This document shows, one piece after another, positions 1-5,221 of a stretch of DNA of 5,848 nucleotides. The translations under genes and the position numbers were made by a program. Numbering within the stretch: position 1 is the stretch's first letter; each line of letters begins with the position of its first letter. Origin of the DNA: Candidatus Methanoplasma sp. (lineage in GTDB: Archaea > Thermoplasmatota > Thermoplasmata > Methanomassiliicoccales > Methanomethylophilaceae); assembly GCA_031256615.1 (NCBI GenBank), contig JAIRQG010000027.1, positions 1 through 5,848 of the forward strand, written 5' to 3'. Under the pieces are notes generated by a model that saw nothing but the letters and a program-made list of their open reading frames with translations, did not search any database and was not told where the DNA came from.

Positions 1-2003
1 CCGGTCATCGCGCCGGATGCCTCTACAAGTTCCCCGCTCTTGGTGACCAGTCTTATCCCTCCCATGAGCGCTCTTGCCTCGGCTACGGTGTTTACCACCA
101 ATGTATCTTGGAACACATACCAGAATACATTCGTGTATTTTGCATCGAAATCGATAAGGTCGGTGGCGTATCCTTCCGTCTTTTTGACCGCCATTATCGC
201 CTGTGCCCTAGGCTTTCCGCTTATCATTTTGTTCAGCGGCAGGAATGTCACTCTGCCGAGTTTCTCTTTCTTGAGATAGGATATGCAGTCGGATGCTACC
301 TGATCATCCGAAACGACGATCGCCCTCATCTTCCCTCCGGCCGCCACAGACAAAGCTGTTTCATAACCGGGCTGGACGGTGGCGAGTTCCTGAACGGTAC
401 CGTGGATGCCTGTCGCCATCCCTTTGTTCCTGAGCTCGATTATCGCCTCCACGGCCTCATCCCCCTTGTTCATCCTGCTGGACAGCTTCTTCTCGGCCTG
501 GAGCTCGCTGTACTCGGACTCTATCCTTCTGATGGCCTCTTTGAGTACGGGCTCTTGTTTCTCGAGCTCCGCCTCTTTCCTCTTGGCTTCCATTATCTTT
601 TTGGATATGTCCTCCGCCCCGCCCATCGGGCCGGTTTCCTGCTTCACTTCCTTCAGGTTCCATTCCGCATCCTTTATATCGAAATCTGCGGACTGCAGCC
701 TCTCGTCCAGCTGGGCCATTGATCTTCTGAACTCTTCTGCGACCGTTCCCGTCTTTGTTACGGCGATCTCCGCTTCGTGTTCCGCTTCCTCTTTCGCATC
801 GATCTGCGCCTCTAATTCGTTGAGCCTGTCCTGGAGCTTTGTGTGCTCCCCGCCCTGCTTGGACATGTCCTCGCGGATCTTGGCGTCTTCCGCCTTTGCG
901 GTGTTCAGTTCCTTCTCGCGTGCTTTGAGCTGCTTAGATACTTCAGAAAGCGTCTCCGACAGGGCGCTGCATTCGGTCTGGTTCCCGCCGACGGCGTCTT
1001 CAAGCTCTTTTTTTACGGATTCCTGCTCTTCGATGTCCTCTTGGGCTCGCTCCGAGCGGTCCTTCTGCATGGCCATGTCGATCTTGGCCTTCTCGATCTT
1101 TCCCTTGATCTCCTTGTACTCGGGCCCAACGCGGTCCTCTATCTCTTTCTCTTTCTCTTTGACCGCAGCCTCATTCTCGGCATACTCTTTTTTGATGGAC
1201 TCTTTTCTCTCGCTGAGCGTTTGGATGTCTTTTATTATGGAGGCTATCTGCTCATTCAGCCCCTCGAGCTTTGCCTCTTCTATCTGTTTCTGCCTGTGGA
1301 CGGACTGCGCCTTTGCCATTTCCAGCGTGCTCTGCGTCTCGATGTACTTTTTGGCGTCTTCCTTGTCCTTTTCAAGCTTTTCGATCTGCTTCTGCAGTTC
1401 CTCAAGGACAATGTTTATCCTCTCGAGGTTGAGCTCTGCCTCCTGACGCTCTCCCCTCGCCTTTTCCAGGTCGGCATCATAACTTGCTATTCCTGAGATG
1501 GAGTCCATGACCCTTCTTCTCTCCATGTTGCCCATCTGGACTATCCTTGTGACGTCTCCCTGCTGGACCATGTTGTAGCCGTCGGCGCTTATCCTTGCCT
1601 TCGTGAGCAGGCCGTCGAACTCGGTCAGGGATGACTTTCTGTCATTCACATAGAAATATGAGCTGTAATCTGTCCCGTTGTCGGAGATCTTAACATATCT
1701 TGTCAGCTTGACGATGTCGTCATCCCAAGGCATCATCCTGTCGGCGTTGTCGAACACCAGGGATACTTTCGTGTATCCCGACTTGCCTTTCGACTTTCCG
1801 CCGTCAAATATCAGGTCGGTGAGCTTTCCTGCCCTCACCGCTTTGGAGCTCTTCGGCCCCAGCACAAAAAGGATCGCATCTGTGATATTGGATTTCCCGG
1901 AACCGTTCGGTCCCGTGACTGCCATATATCCTTCCATCAGAGGTATTGTGAGCTTTCCTCCGAAAGATTTGAAGTTCTCTAGTTCTATTTGTTTCAAGTA
2001 CAC
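1..2003 (-). CDS. smc: Chromosome segregation protein SMC, N-terminal part (3' end cut by window edge)
   Basis: SMC is the coiled-coil ATPase of the archaeal condensin-like complex, which organises and segregates the chromosome, usually with ScpA-type kleisin partners. My minus-strand translation gives 667 codons with no stop. It starts with a GTG (2003-2001) read as VYLKQIELENFKSFGG, typical of SMC N-termini. Walker A GPNGSGKSN is at residues 31-39, and the Q-loop (MVQQGDV) has Q147/Q148. From about residue 165 to 510 there is a charged Glu/Lys-rich first coiled-coil arm. The hinge begins near residue 531 (GIHGTV), continues through GRVTFLPLNK, and reaches RLVTKSGELVEASGAMTG at the edge. The second arm, signature motif and Walker B would lie beyond position 1. 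An in-frame TAA at 2021-2019 rules out longer N-termini, and AGGGG precedes the GTG. Identification is secure. Overlapping plus-strand ORFs here are antisense shadows of this heptad-rich coding. Confidence 0.97.
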   Translation of the reverse strand, partial: MYLKQIELENFKSFGGKLTIPLMEGYMAVTGPNGSGKSNITDAILFVLGPKSSKAVRAGKLTDLIFDGGKSKGKSGYTKVSLVFDNADRMMPWDDDIVKLTRYVKISDNGTDYSSYFYVNDRKSSLTEFDGLLTKARISADGYNMVQQGDVTRIVQMGNMERRRVMDSISGIASYDADLEKARGERQEAELNLERINIVLEELQKQIEKLEKDKEDAKKYIETQSTLEMAKAQSVHRQKQIEEAKLEGLNEQIASIIKDIQTLSERKESIKKEYAENEAAVKEKEKEIEDRVGPEYKEIKGKIEKAKIDMAMQKDRSERAQEDIEEQESVKKELEDAVGGNQTECSALSETLSEVSKQLKAREKELNTAKAEDAKIREDMSKQGGEHTKLQDRLNELEAQIDAKEEAEHEAEIAVTKTGTVAEEFRRSMAQLDERLQSADFDIKDAEWNLKEVKQETGPMGGAEDISKKIMEAKRKEAELEKQEPVLKEAIRRIESEYSELQAEKKLSSRMNKGDEAVEAIIELRNKGMATGIHGTVQELATVQPGYETALSVAAGGKMRAIVVSDDQVASDCISYLKKEKLGRVTFLPLNKMISGKPRAQAIMAVKKTEGYATDLIDFDAKYTNVFWYVFQDTLVVNTVAEARALMGGIRLVTKSGELVEASGAMT

Positions 2004-2010
2004 GTCTTTG

Positions 2011-2016
2011 ACCCCT
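2011..2016 (-). promoter_or_regulatory. Ribosome binding site deciding the GTG start of smc
   Basis: On the minus strand, AGGGGT lies 7 nt before the GTG at 2003-2001. An in-frame TAA stop lies just upstream at 2021-2019. The only in-frame starts compatible with the conserved N-terminus are this GTG and a TTG two codons later (1997-1995). Spacing to the purine-rich site favours the GTG. Confidence 0.6.
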
Positions 2017-2100
2017 TTTTACAGGGCAAACGCGAGCCTTTAACTCCGAATGCATCCCTTTTATCCGCGTGCGGACAGAACATAATAATGGGCACGATGA

Positions 2101-2108
2101 TATATAAA
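2101..2108 (-). promoter_or_regulatory. Candidate TATA box for smc
   Basis: The minus strand reads TTTATATA here, a good match to the archaeal TATA element. Transcription would start about 25 nt downstream, near position 2080, giving a leader of roughly 75 nt before the GTG. The sequence just upstream (GACTGGC) is not a clear purine-rich BRE. A second, weaker A/T element (GATAAAAG, about 2059-2066) lies nearer the gene and could give a leader of about 30 nt. Position and sequence are seen; function is inferred. Confidence 0.4.
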
Positions 2109-2130
2109 GCCAGTCCTAAAAATAAGATAA

Positions 2131-2289
2131 GGAAAAAGTGCGTTTGTGAAAAGAAGTAAACTGTTCTTCTCAGAAAAAATCCAGTGCGGACACCGTTTTG
2201 ATCAGGACCATTTGTCTGTTATGTTCTGAAAAGTGTTAAACAACAACACTTTTTGGAACCATAATATGCATCACGACTGCACTTTTTGG
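2131..2289. repeat. Imperfect inverted repeats bounding a roughly 160-bp non-coding segment
   Basis: The left arm 2131-2148 (GGAAAAAGTGCGTTTGTG) and the right arm 2272-2289 (CACGACTGCACTTTTTGG) match as inverted repeats at 13 of 18 positions, including an uninterrupted 9-nt core AAAAAGTGC/GCACTTTTT. A second, stronger inverted repeat lies inside the segment. No transposase or ORF of useful length is present. This could be a decayed miniature element or an array of regulator sites. The outer pairing alone may also be chance in A-rich DNA. Confidence 0.35.
2223..2259. repeat. 15-bp imperfect inverted repeat with a 7-nt spacer
   Basis: The left arm 2223-2237 (GTTCTGAAAAGTGTT) and the right arm 2245-2259 (AACACTTTTTGGAAC) are separated by AAACAAC. 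Thirteen of 15 positions are complementary. The two exceptions would be G-U pairs in a plus-strand RNA, so all 15 could pair there, whereas a minus-strand RNA would have two A-C mismatches. No plus-strand gene or promoter is evident, so a DNA role (dimeric protein-binding site or vestigial element end) is as likely as an RNA role. The repeat lies between the end of the HAD operon and the smc promoter. Confidence 0.55.
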
Positions 2290-2292
2290 AAC
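2247..2292. repeat. Two direct 13-bp repeats of CACTTTTTGGAAC, 33 bp apart
   Basis: CACTTTTTGGAAC occurs at 2247-2259 and again at 2280-2292, an exact 13-bp repeat with a 33-bp period, close to three helical turns. The bases after the repeats are also similar (CATAA and ATAA). The first copy is the right arm of the inverted repeat centred near 2241. A related inverse copy, GTTCTGAAAAGTG, is at 2223-2235. Same-face spacing would suit a multimeric regulator, but no regulator gene lies nearby. Confidence 0.55.
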
Positions 2293-2310
2293 ATAAAAAC
2301 AAAACCCCCC
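2291..2310 (-). terminator. T-rich transcription terminator downstream of the carS-pyrE-udg-HAD operon
   Basis: On the minus strand six G residues are followed by TTTTGTTTTTATG, about 80 nt after the HAD stop codon. Archaeal RNA polymerase terminates readily on oligo-T tracts without needing a strong hairpin. A weak stem (CCTTT/AAAGG, 2356-2374) occurs between the stop codon and this tract. No coding continues past it on this strand until smc, which has its own promoter, so this is the most economical operon end. Confidence 0.5.
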
Positions 2311-2388
2311 AATATTACGATGATCATGACTTTGCTCCGGACAGCGGGGGCTGATCCTTTCGATCCGGTAAAGGTTCTTTTGTTTTGA

Positions 2389-3198
2389 TCACGGCGCGCG
2401 GCCTGACCTCGACAGAAGACCCGGTATATCTGCCACTGACTTTGCGATGTGCGTGGGTTTTACCTTTAACTCATCAAGGTCGGACATCTTCGCCTCACCT
2501 GTGAGCACAAGAACAGATGCTATTCCTGCATCGGATGCCATTTTCATATCCGTATACAGCCTGTCGCCGATCATCATTGTTTTATCTTTATCGATACCCA
2601 TCTCGCCCGCCGCCATCTCCAGCATCAGAGCGTTGGGTTTGCCGATTATTGTCGGAGCGGCCCCGGTGAGGTGTGAGAGCAAATGTATGAACTGCCCGAT
2701 GTCGACATCATACGCATCCTCGGTCGGGCACAGATCATCCGGGTGGGTGGCTATCAGCTCCGCACCGTTCATTATGCAGCGATATGCTTTGTTGATCTTG
2801 TCAAAGGTGATCGTTCTGTCAAAGGTCAGAAGAACAATGTCTGGACCTTCTTCGCTGCTTTTTATTCCGAGCTCTTCTATCTCCCGAGTTACTTCAGGAG
2901 TTGCGATAACAAACACTTTCTTTCCTTTTCTCCTTTCTTTTATGAACCTTACAGTGGCGACCGTTGAAGTAAGGATGCTTTTCTTATCTGCCTCAAACCC
3001 CATTGCACGGAGTTTATCGCAATAGTATTCTCTCGTATGAGAGGAATTGTTCGTAAGAAAGACAAATGGTATCTTCTCTTTAAGCAGAAAATCTATGAAC
3101 TCTTTCGCTCCGGGTATGACATTGCCTCCCTTGTATATGGTGCCGTCCATATCGATCATCAGCCCGGAAGGTCTCAAATCATTCCTCCAGGTACTCAT
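2389..3198 (-). CDS. HAD-superfamily subfamily IIA (NagD/AraL-like) sugar or metabolite phosphatase
   Basis: This 269-residue protein has the complete HAD hydrolase signature. Motif I is IDMDGT, with nucleophile D16 and acid/base D18. Motif II is FLTNNSS (T49), motif III lysine is in IGKPN (K187), and motif IV is GDRLYTDM (D212, D217). The large insertion between motifs II and III is the type II cap, and GKPNALM with GDRLYTDM is typical of the IIA (NagD, 4-nitrophenylphosphatase, phosphoglycolate or glycerol-phosphate phosphatase) group. Expected activity is Mg-dependent dephosphorylation of a small cytosolic phosphomonoester; the substrate cannot be told from sequence. It is the last gene of the operon. 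The ATG at 3198 overlaps the udg end by 20 bp. A TTG at 3177-3175, one base after the udg stop and 6 nt after GGAGG, is an attractive alternative start that removes seven poorly conserved-looking residues and keeps all motifs. Confidence 0.93.
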   Translation of the reverse strand: MSTWRNDLRPSGLMIDMDGTIYKGGNVIPGAKEFIDFLLKEKIPFVFLTNNSSHTREYYCDKLRAMGFEADKKSILTSTVATVRFIKERRKGKKVFVIATPEVTREIEELGIKSSEEGPDIVLLTFDRTITFDKINKAYRCIMNGAELIATHPDDLCPTEDAYDVDIGQFIHLLSHLTGAAPTIIGKPNALMLEMAAGEMGIDKDKTMMIGDRLYTDMKMASDAGIASVLVLTGEAKMSDLDELKVKPTHIAKSVADIPGLLSRSGRAP

Positions 3199-3715
3199 CT
3201 TTCAGGATCCTCATGGTGGTCCTGAGCGCGCCCCTCGATTCTCTGCTGTAGATGCAGGCTGCCGGGTGATAGGTGGGGATGAAAAGAACATCCTTTCCGT
3301 GAACCTTTATCGACATCTTCGTGTTAGCTATCTCAGACATCTTTCCTTCATAGCCCAGAAGGTCGCGGCATGCCGACTTCCCAAGACCGATGACAACCTT
3401 CCTTCCGGACAGTTCATGGTCAAGGAACGGACGGCAGGCATCCATTTCCTCTTTCGTCGGGTCCCTGTTGTTCGGGGGGCGGCATTTGACGGTGTTGGTT
3501 ATCATGACCTTTGAGCGGTCGATGCCTTCCTCTTCCATTATCGCATCCAAAAGCTTTCCGGACCTCCCCACAAATGGTTTTCCGGAAAAGTCCTCTTTTT
3601 CCCCCGGGGCCTCTCCCACGAATACAACTGGGGACCTCAGGTCCCCGCTGGGCATGACTATCTTCGTACGGCCCTCGCAGAGCCCGCATAGTCTGCAGTT
3701 CGGTTCGGGGATCAT
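3179..3715 (-). CDS. Family 4 (UDGa) iron-sulfur uracil-DNA glycosylase
   Basis: The enzyme cleaves uracil, chiefly from cytosine deamination, out of DNA to start base-excision repair. The 178 residues match the usual compact family 4 length. The four cysteines expected to hold the [4Fe-4S] cluster are visible: C7 and C10 (with the usual third C13 in the CxxCxLC pattern), C78 in NTVKCRPP and C94 in DACRPF. Active-site motif A is GEAPGEKEDFSGKPFVG (residues 34-50), and the uracil-binding/catalytic HPA motif is in TYHPAA with H150. The start ATG overlaps the pyrE stop (ATGA) and has AAGGGG 5 nt upstream, so translation is probably coupled to pyrE. Nothing is missing or truncated. Family 4 versus family 5 was chosen from the GEAPG and HPA motifs. 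Confidence 0.95.
   Translation of the reverse strand: MIPEPNCRLCGLCEGRTKIVMPSGDLRSPVVFVGEAPGEKEDFSGKPFVGRSGKLLDAIMEEEGIDRSKVMITNTVKCRPPNNRDPTKEEMDACRPFLDHELSGRKVVIGLGKSACRDLLGYEGKMSEIANTKMSIKVHGKDVLFIPTYHPAACIYSRESRGALRTTMRILKDEYLEE
3184..3188 (-). promoter_or_regulatory. GGAGG ribosome binding site suggesting a TTG start for the HAD gene
   Basis: The minus strand has GGAGG at 3188-3184, inside the last codons of udg, 6 nt before an in-frame TTG (3177-3175). The upstream ATG (3198) has only a GAGG about 10 nt before it. If the TTG is used, the protein begins seven residues later, giving an N-terminus of eight residues before IDMDGT as in many NagD relatives. The gene overlap also disappears. 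Confidence 0.5.
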
Positions 3716-4245
3716 TTCTTCCCCTTCACAAGCTCTGAGCCTTTTATGAGAGATACCAGAGAAACGCCGACATTGGCAAGGTTCTCCTTTCCGCCGCCTT
3801 CTCTGTCCACAACCGATATTATCTCGCTGATGACCGCACCGCTCTCTCTCAGTATTGAGATCGCCTTCATGCTGGAACCTGCGGTCGTTATCACATCTTC
3901 TACCACAAGCACCTTGTCGCCGGGATTAAGGTCCCCTTCTATCAGCCCCTTTGTGCCGTGGTCCTTCTGCTCCTGCCTGACCATGACGTATGGTATTCCT
4001 GTCGCCATGGACAGCGCCGCCGCCAAAGGTATGGATCCGAGCACTATCCCTGCGATCCTGTTCGGACGTATGTTCTCTGTCTGCATCTTCTCCGCCATCA
4101 GCTGGGAGATCAGATAGAGAACTTTCGGGTTGGTGCTCGCTTTCTTTATATTTATGTAATATCCGCTTTTCGCTCCGGATGCCAGCGTGAACTCTCCAAA
4201 CTGAAGCGCGCCGCATTCCTCCAATGCCTTTGAAATCTCGCTCAT
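3712..4245 (-). CDS. pyrE: Orotate phosphoribosyltransferase
   Basis: OPRT transfers the phosphoribosyl group of PRPP to orotate, giving OMP, the penultimate step of de novo UMP synthesis. The 177-residue protein shows the N-terminal FTLASGAKSGYYINIKKA segment (residues 19-36), which binds orotate/PRPP. The mobile loop VRQEQKDHGTKG has R90, K94 and H96 (the loop supplies catalytic residues from the neighbouring subunit of the dimer). The PRPP-binding signature VLVVEDVITTAGSS is at residues 112-125, with adjacent acidic E116/D117. Length matches archaeal OPRT. There is no N-terminal helix-turn-helix, so it is not the GfcR-type PyrE-like regulator known in haloarchaea. The start lies 4 nt after the carS stop, and GGTGA at the carS stop serves as ribosome binding site. 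The stop overlaps the udg start. Confidence 0.95.
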   Translation of the reverse strand: MSEISKALEECGALQFGEFTLASGAKSGYYINIKKASTNPKVLYLISQLMAEKMQTENIRPNRIAGIVLGSIPLAAALSMATGIPYVMVRQEQKDHGTKGLIEGDLNPGDKVLVVEDVITTAGSSMKAISILRESGAVISEIISVVDREGGGKENLANVGVSLVSLIKGSELVKGKK

Positions 4246-4249
4246 CTTT

Positions 4250-4822
4250 TCACCACGGTTCCTTCTTGATACCGAGTTTATATCCTATTATGTTAACGCC
4301 CCTGTGTATTATGAACATCAGTGCCAGTATGAATATCAATGCAGCTATGTGCCATCCTTCTATGAATGTGGAGTACACCCAATGCGGGAAGAATATCGAG
4401 GTTATCAGAAATGCCCCGAAAACAAAATCATACTGATCCAGTACCGGTGCCTTCTGACCTCTTTCCATCCCAAGCCTTCTCTTTATGAATGCTCCCATGA
4501 GATCACCGAGTATAGCTCCAAAAGAAAGGCAGAATAAGATCCCCACATTATTCCAGAACGGCCCGAAGCCCCAGAAGTTGTCCGGATCCCAGAGCGACGA
4601 GGCCCCTATCAGGACCAGTCCGATGGCCACGCCTGCGAGCCCTCCTCCGAACAGGCCTCTCCAGGACTTTCCGTCACCGAATATCCTCTTGCCTCCCCAG
4701 GACTTTCCGAAATCGATCTTCGGTCCTCCGCCGACAACCGCCGCCACTGAATTGGGAAGCATTGCCGGTATGAACAGCCATAGGCCGGTGAACATTATCA
4801 GTATTATCTCGACGATACCCAT
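4250..4822 (-). CDS. carS: CDP-archaeol synthase (CarS)
   Basis: CarS is an integral membrane enzyme that condenses CTP with unsaturated archaetidic acid (digeranylgeranylglyceryl phosphate) to CDP-archaeol, the branch point for archaeal polar lipid head groups. The 190 residues contain the family landmarks: KRIFGDGKSWRGL (45-57), GDLMGAFIKRRLGMERG (106-122) and LDQYDFVFG (128-136). About five hydrophobic membrane segments are apparent (roughly 3-30, 57-76, 92-110, 132-147, 158-177), with conserved polar loops on the presumed cytoplasmic side. Length agrees with the family. The ATG at 4822 is preceded by TTAAGAG rather than a good Shine-Dalgarno site, and a TATA-like element sits where a leaderless mRNA would be expected. 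It is the first gene of the operon. The CTP it uses depends on the pathway served by the next gene, pyrE. Confidence 0.95.
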   Translation of the reverse strand: MGIVEIILIMFTGLWLFIPAMLPNSVAAVVGGGPKIDFGKSWGGKRIFGDGKSWRGLFGGGLAGVAIGLVLIGASSLWDPDNFWGFGPFWNNVGILFCLSFGAILGDLMGAFIKRRLGMERGQKAPVLDQYDFVFGAFLITSIFFPHWVYSTFIEGWHIAALIFILALMFIIHRGVNIIGYKLGIKKEPW

Positions 4823-4846
4823 CTCTTAATGATGATTGCAGATTGA

Positions 4847-4860
4847 CGTATAAGCTTTCC
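4847..4860 (-). promoter_or_regulatory. Promoter of the carS operon (BRE plus TATA), probably leaderless
   Basis: On the minus strand GGAAAG followed by CTTATACG (4854-4847) resembles a purine-rich BRE joined to a TATA element. Initiation about 25 nt downstream of the element's centre would fall near 4825, within a few bases of the ATG at 4822. No strong ribosome binding site is present between them. Together these suggest a leaderless transcript for the first gene, while the genes inside the operon carry Shine-Dalgarno-like sites. Confidence 0.5.
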
Positions 4861-5100
4861 TTTACTGAAAGTGTGGCATTTTCTGCAATGAATGTGCACC
4901 GGAACCGAAAGGCAAAGTGTCCTTCTTTTGAGTTGGAACAATTCCTATCATCATATGGAATGCAGTGCAGAGGTTGATTTCATCTGGTGAGAACGAGCCG
5001 GTCTGTTTTGTAAATTGTCCATGTTTTTAGAATAATCTGCTGAACGGTTCGGAGCCAATGTAGGGGGAGAAAAAAGGTGCTGGCGCATGACAAAAACACC
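4861..5100. other. Non-coding stretch with no recognised gene
   Basis: No supported coding region, tRNA or known RNA is visible in these 240 bases. Only short ORFs occur, the clearest being 29 codons at 4888-4977 on the plus strand. AAAGTGT-type words occur at 4868-4874 and 4914-4920, faintly like the motifs upstream of smc. A purine tract (GGGGGAGAAAAAAGG, about 5060-5076) lies just before the A/T-rich promoter block. On the minus strand it forms a weak GGTG/CACC stem followed by T residues, which could stop antisense transcription. Confidence 0.5.
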
Positions 5101-5200
5101 GTATTATACAAATTCATAATTAAACAATATATTCGTAATTTACTAATTTAAATTTTATATATTAGGAATTATTTGTATATACATGATTAATATGTGTTAA
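5101..5200 (+). promoter_or_regulatory. A/T-rich upstream region with near-repeats TTCRTAATT
   Basis: Composition changes abruptly here: by my count only 18 of the 120 bases from 5101 to 5220 are G or C. TTCATAATT (5113-5121) and TTCGTAATT (5133-5141) are near-identical and exactly 20 bp apart. A perfect 10-bp palindrome AATTTAAATT (5145-5154) adjoins the TATA element. The arrangement suits an operator or upstream activating region for the plus-strand gene, but low-complexity A/T DNA produces such matches easily. Confidence 0.35.
5153..5163 (+). promoter_or_regulatory. Candidate TATA box of the secreted-protein gene
   Basis: TTTTATATATT closely matches the archaeal TATA box. Initiation about 25 nt downstream would be near 5183, giving a leader of about 100 nt that contains both predicted stems (5201-5221 and 5218-5250). 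A second element TATATA at 5176-5181 would instead start RNA near 5203, at the first stem. Which is used cannot be decided from sequence. Confidence 0.45.
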
Positions 5201-5221
5201 TTACAGATATTATTTCTGTAA
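5201..5221 (+). promoter_or_regulatory. Alternative 7-bp stem-loop in the leader
   Basis: TTACAGA (5201-5207) and TCTGTAA (5215-5221) are perfectly complementary around a 7-nt A/T loop. Bases 5218-5221 (GTAA) also form the base of the stronger hairpin at 5218-5250, so the full stems cannot coexist in one RNA. The stem is A/T-rich and weak, and could instead be a protein-binding palindrome. Confidence 0.4.

Noticed and set aside
406..1446. Long plus-strand ORF (346 codons, Ser/Phe-rich) and an overlapping 217-codon ORF at 843-1496
   Set aside because: Both lie opposite the smc coiled-coil coding. The minus strand in this frame encodes unmistakable SMC, and Ser/Leu/Phe-rich composition is what Glu/Lys/Ala-rich codons give when read in antisense.
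1804..2055. Minus-strand 83-codon ORF overlapping the smc start
   Set aside because: It is out of frame with smc and covers the conserved Walker A coding, so it is a shadow frame. It shows no recognisable protein features.
2088..2159. Plus-strand mini-ORF of 23 codons, basic (MGTMIYKASPKN...)
   Set aside because: It overlaps the putative smc TATA box, has no ribosome binding site of note and is too short to support.
2266..2388. Plus-strand ORF of 40 codons through the repeat cluster and terminator
   Set aside because: It runs across the direct repeat and the operon terminator, has no ribosome binding site, and resembles no protein I know.
2101..2390. Possible CRISPR-like array because of the exact 13-bp repeats
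   Set aside because: There are only two exact copies, the repeat is too short, the spacing is a single 20-nt interval, and no cas gene is present.
2447..3025. Plus-strand 192-codon ORF opposite the HAD gene, and similar plus-strand ORFs opposite udg, pyrE and carS
   Set aside because: The minus-strand frames contain full catalytic motif sets, so the plus-strand frames are antisense shadows.
4888..4977. 29-codon plus-strand ORF (begins MNVHRNRKAKCPSF) and opposing minus-strand fragments with a CxxC (HIHCRKCHTF) suggestive of a zinc ribbon
   Set aside because: Only one CxxC pair is present, there is no ribosome binding site, and the minus-strand frame runs into the carS promoter and start. 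A decayed ribosomal-protein or transposase zinc ribbon crossed my mind but is not supportable.
5064..5096. Terminator-like stem on the minus strand (GGTG/CACC followed by a T-run)
   Set aside because: Only four Watson-Crick pairs plus a wobble around a large loop, and no minus-strand gene lies upstream in the window. It could limit antisense transcription, but the evidence is too weak for a feature.
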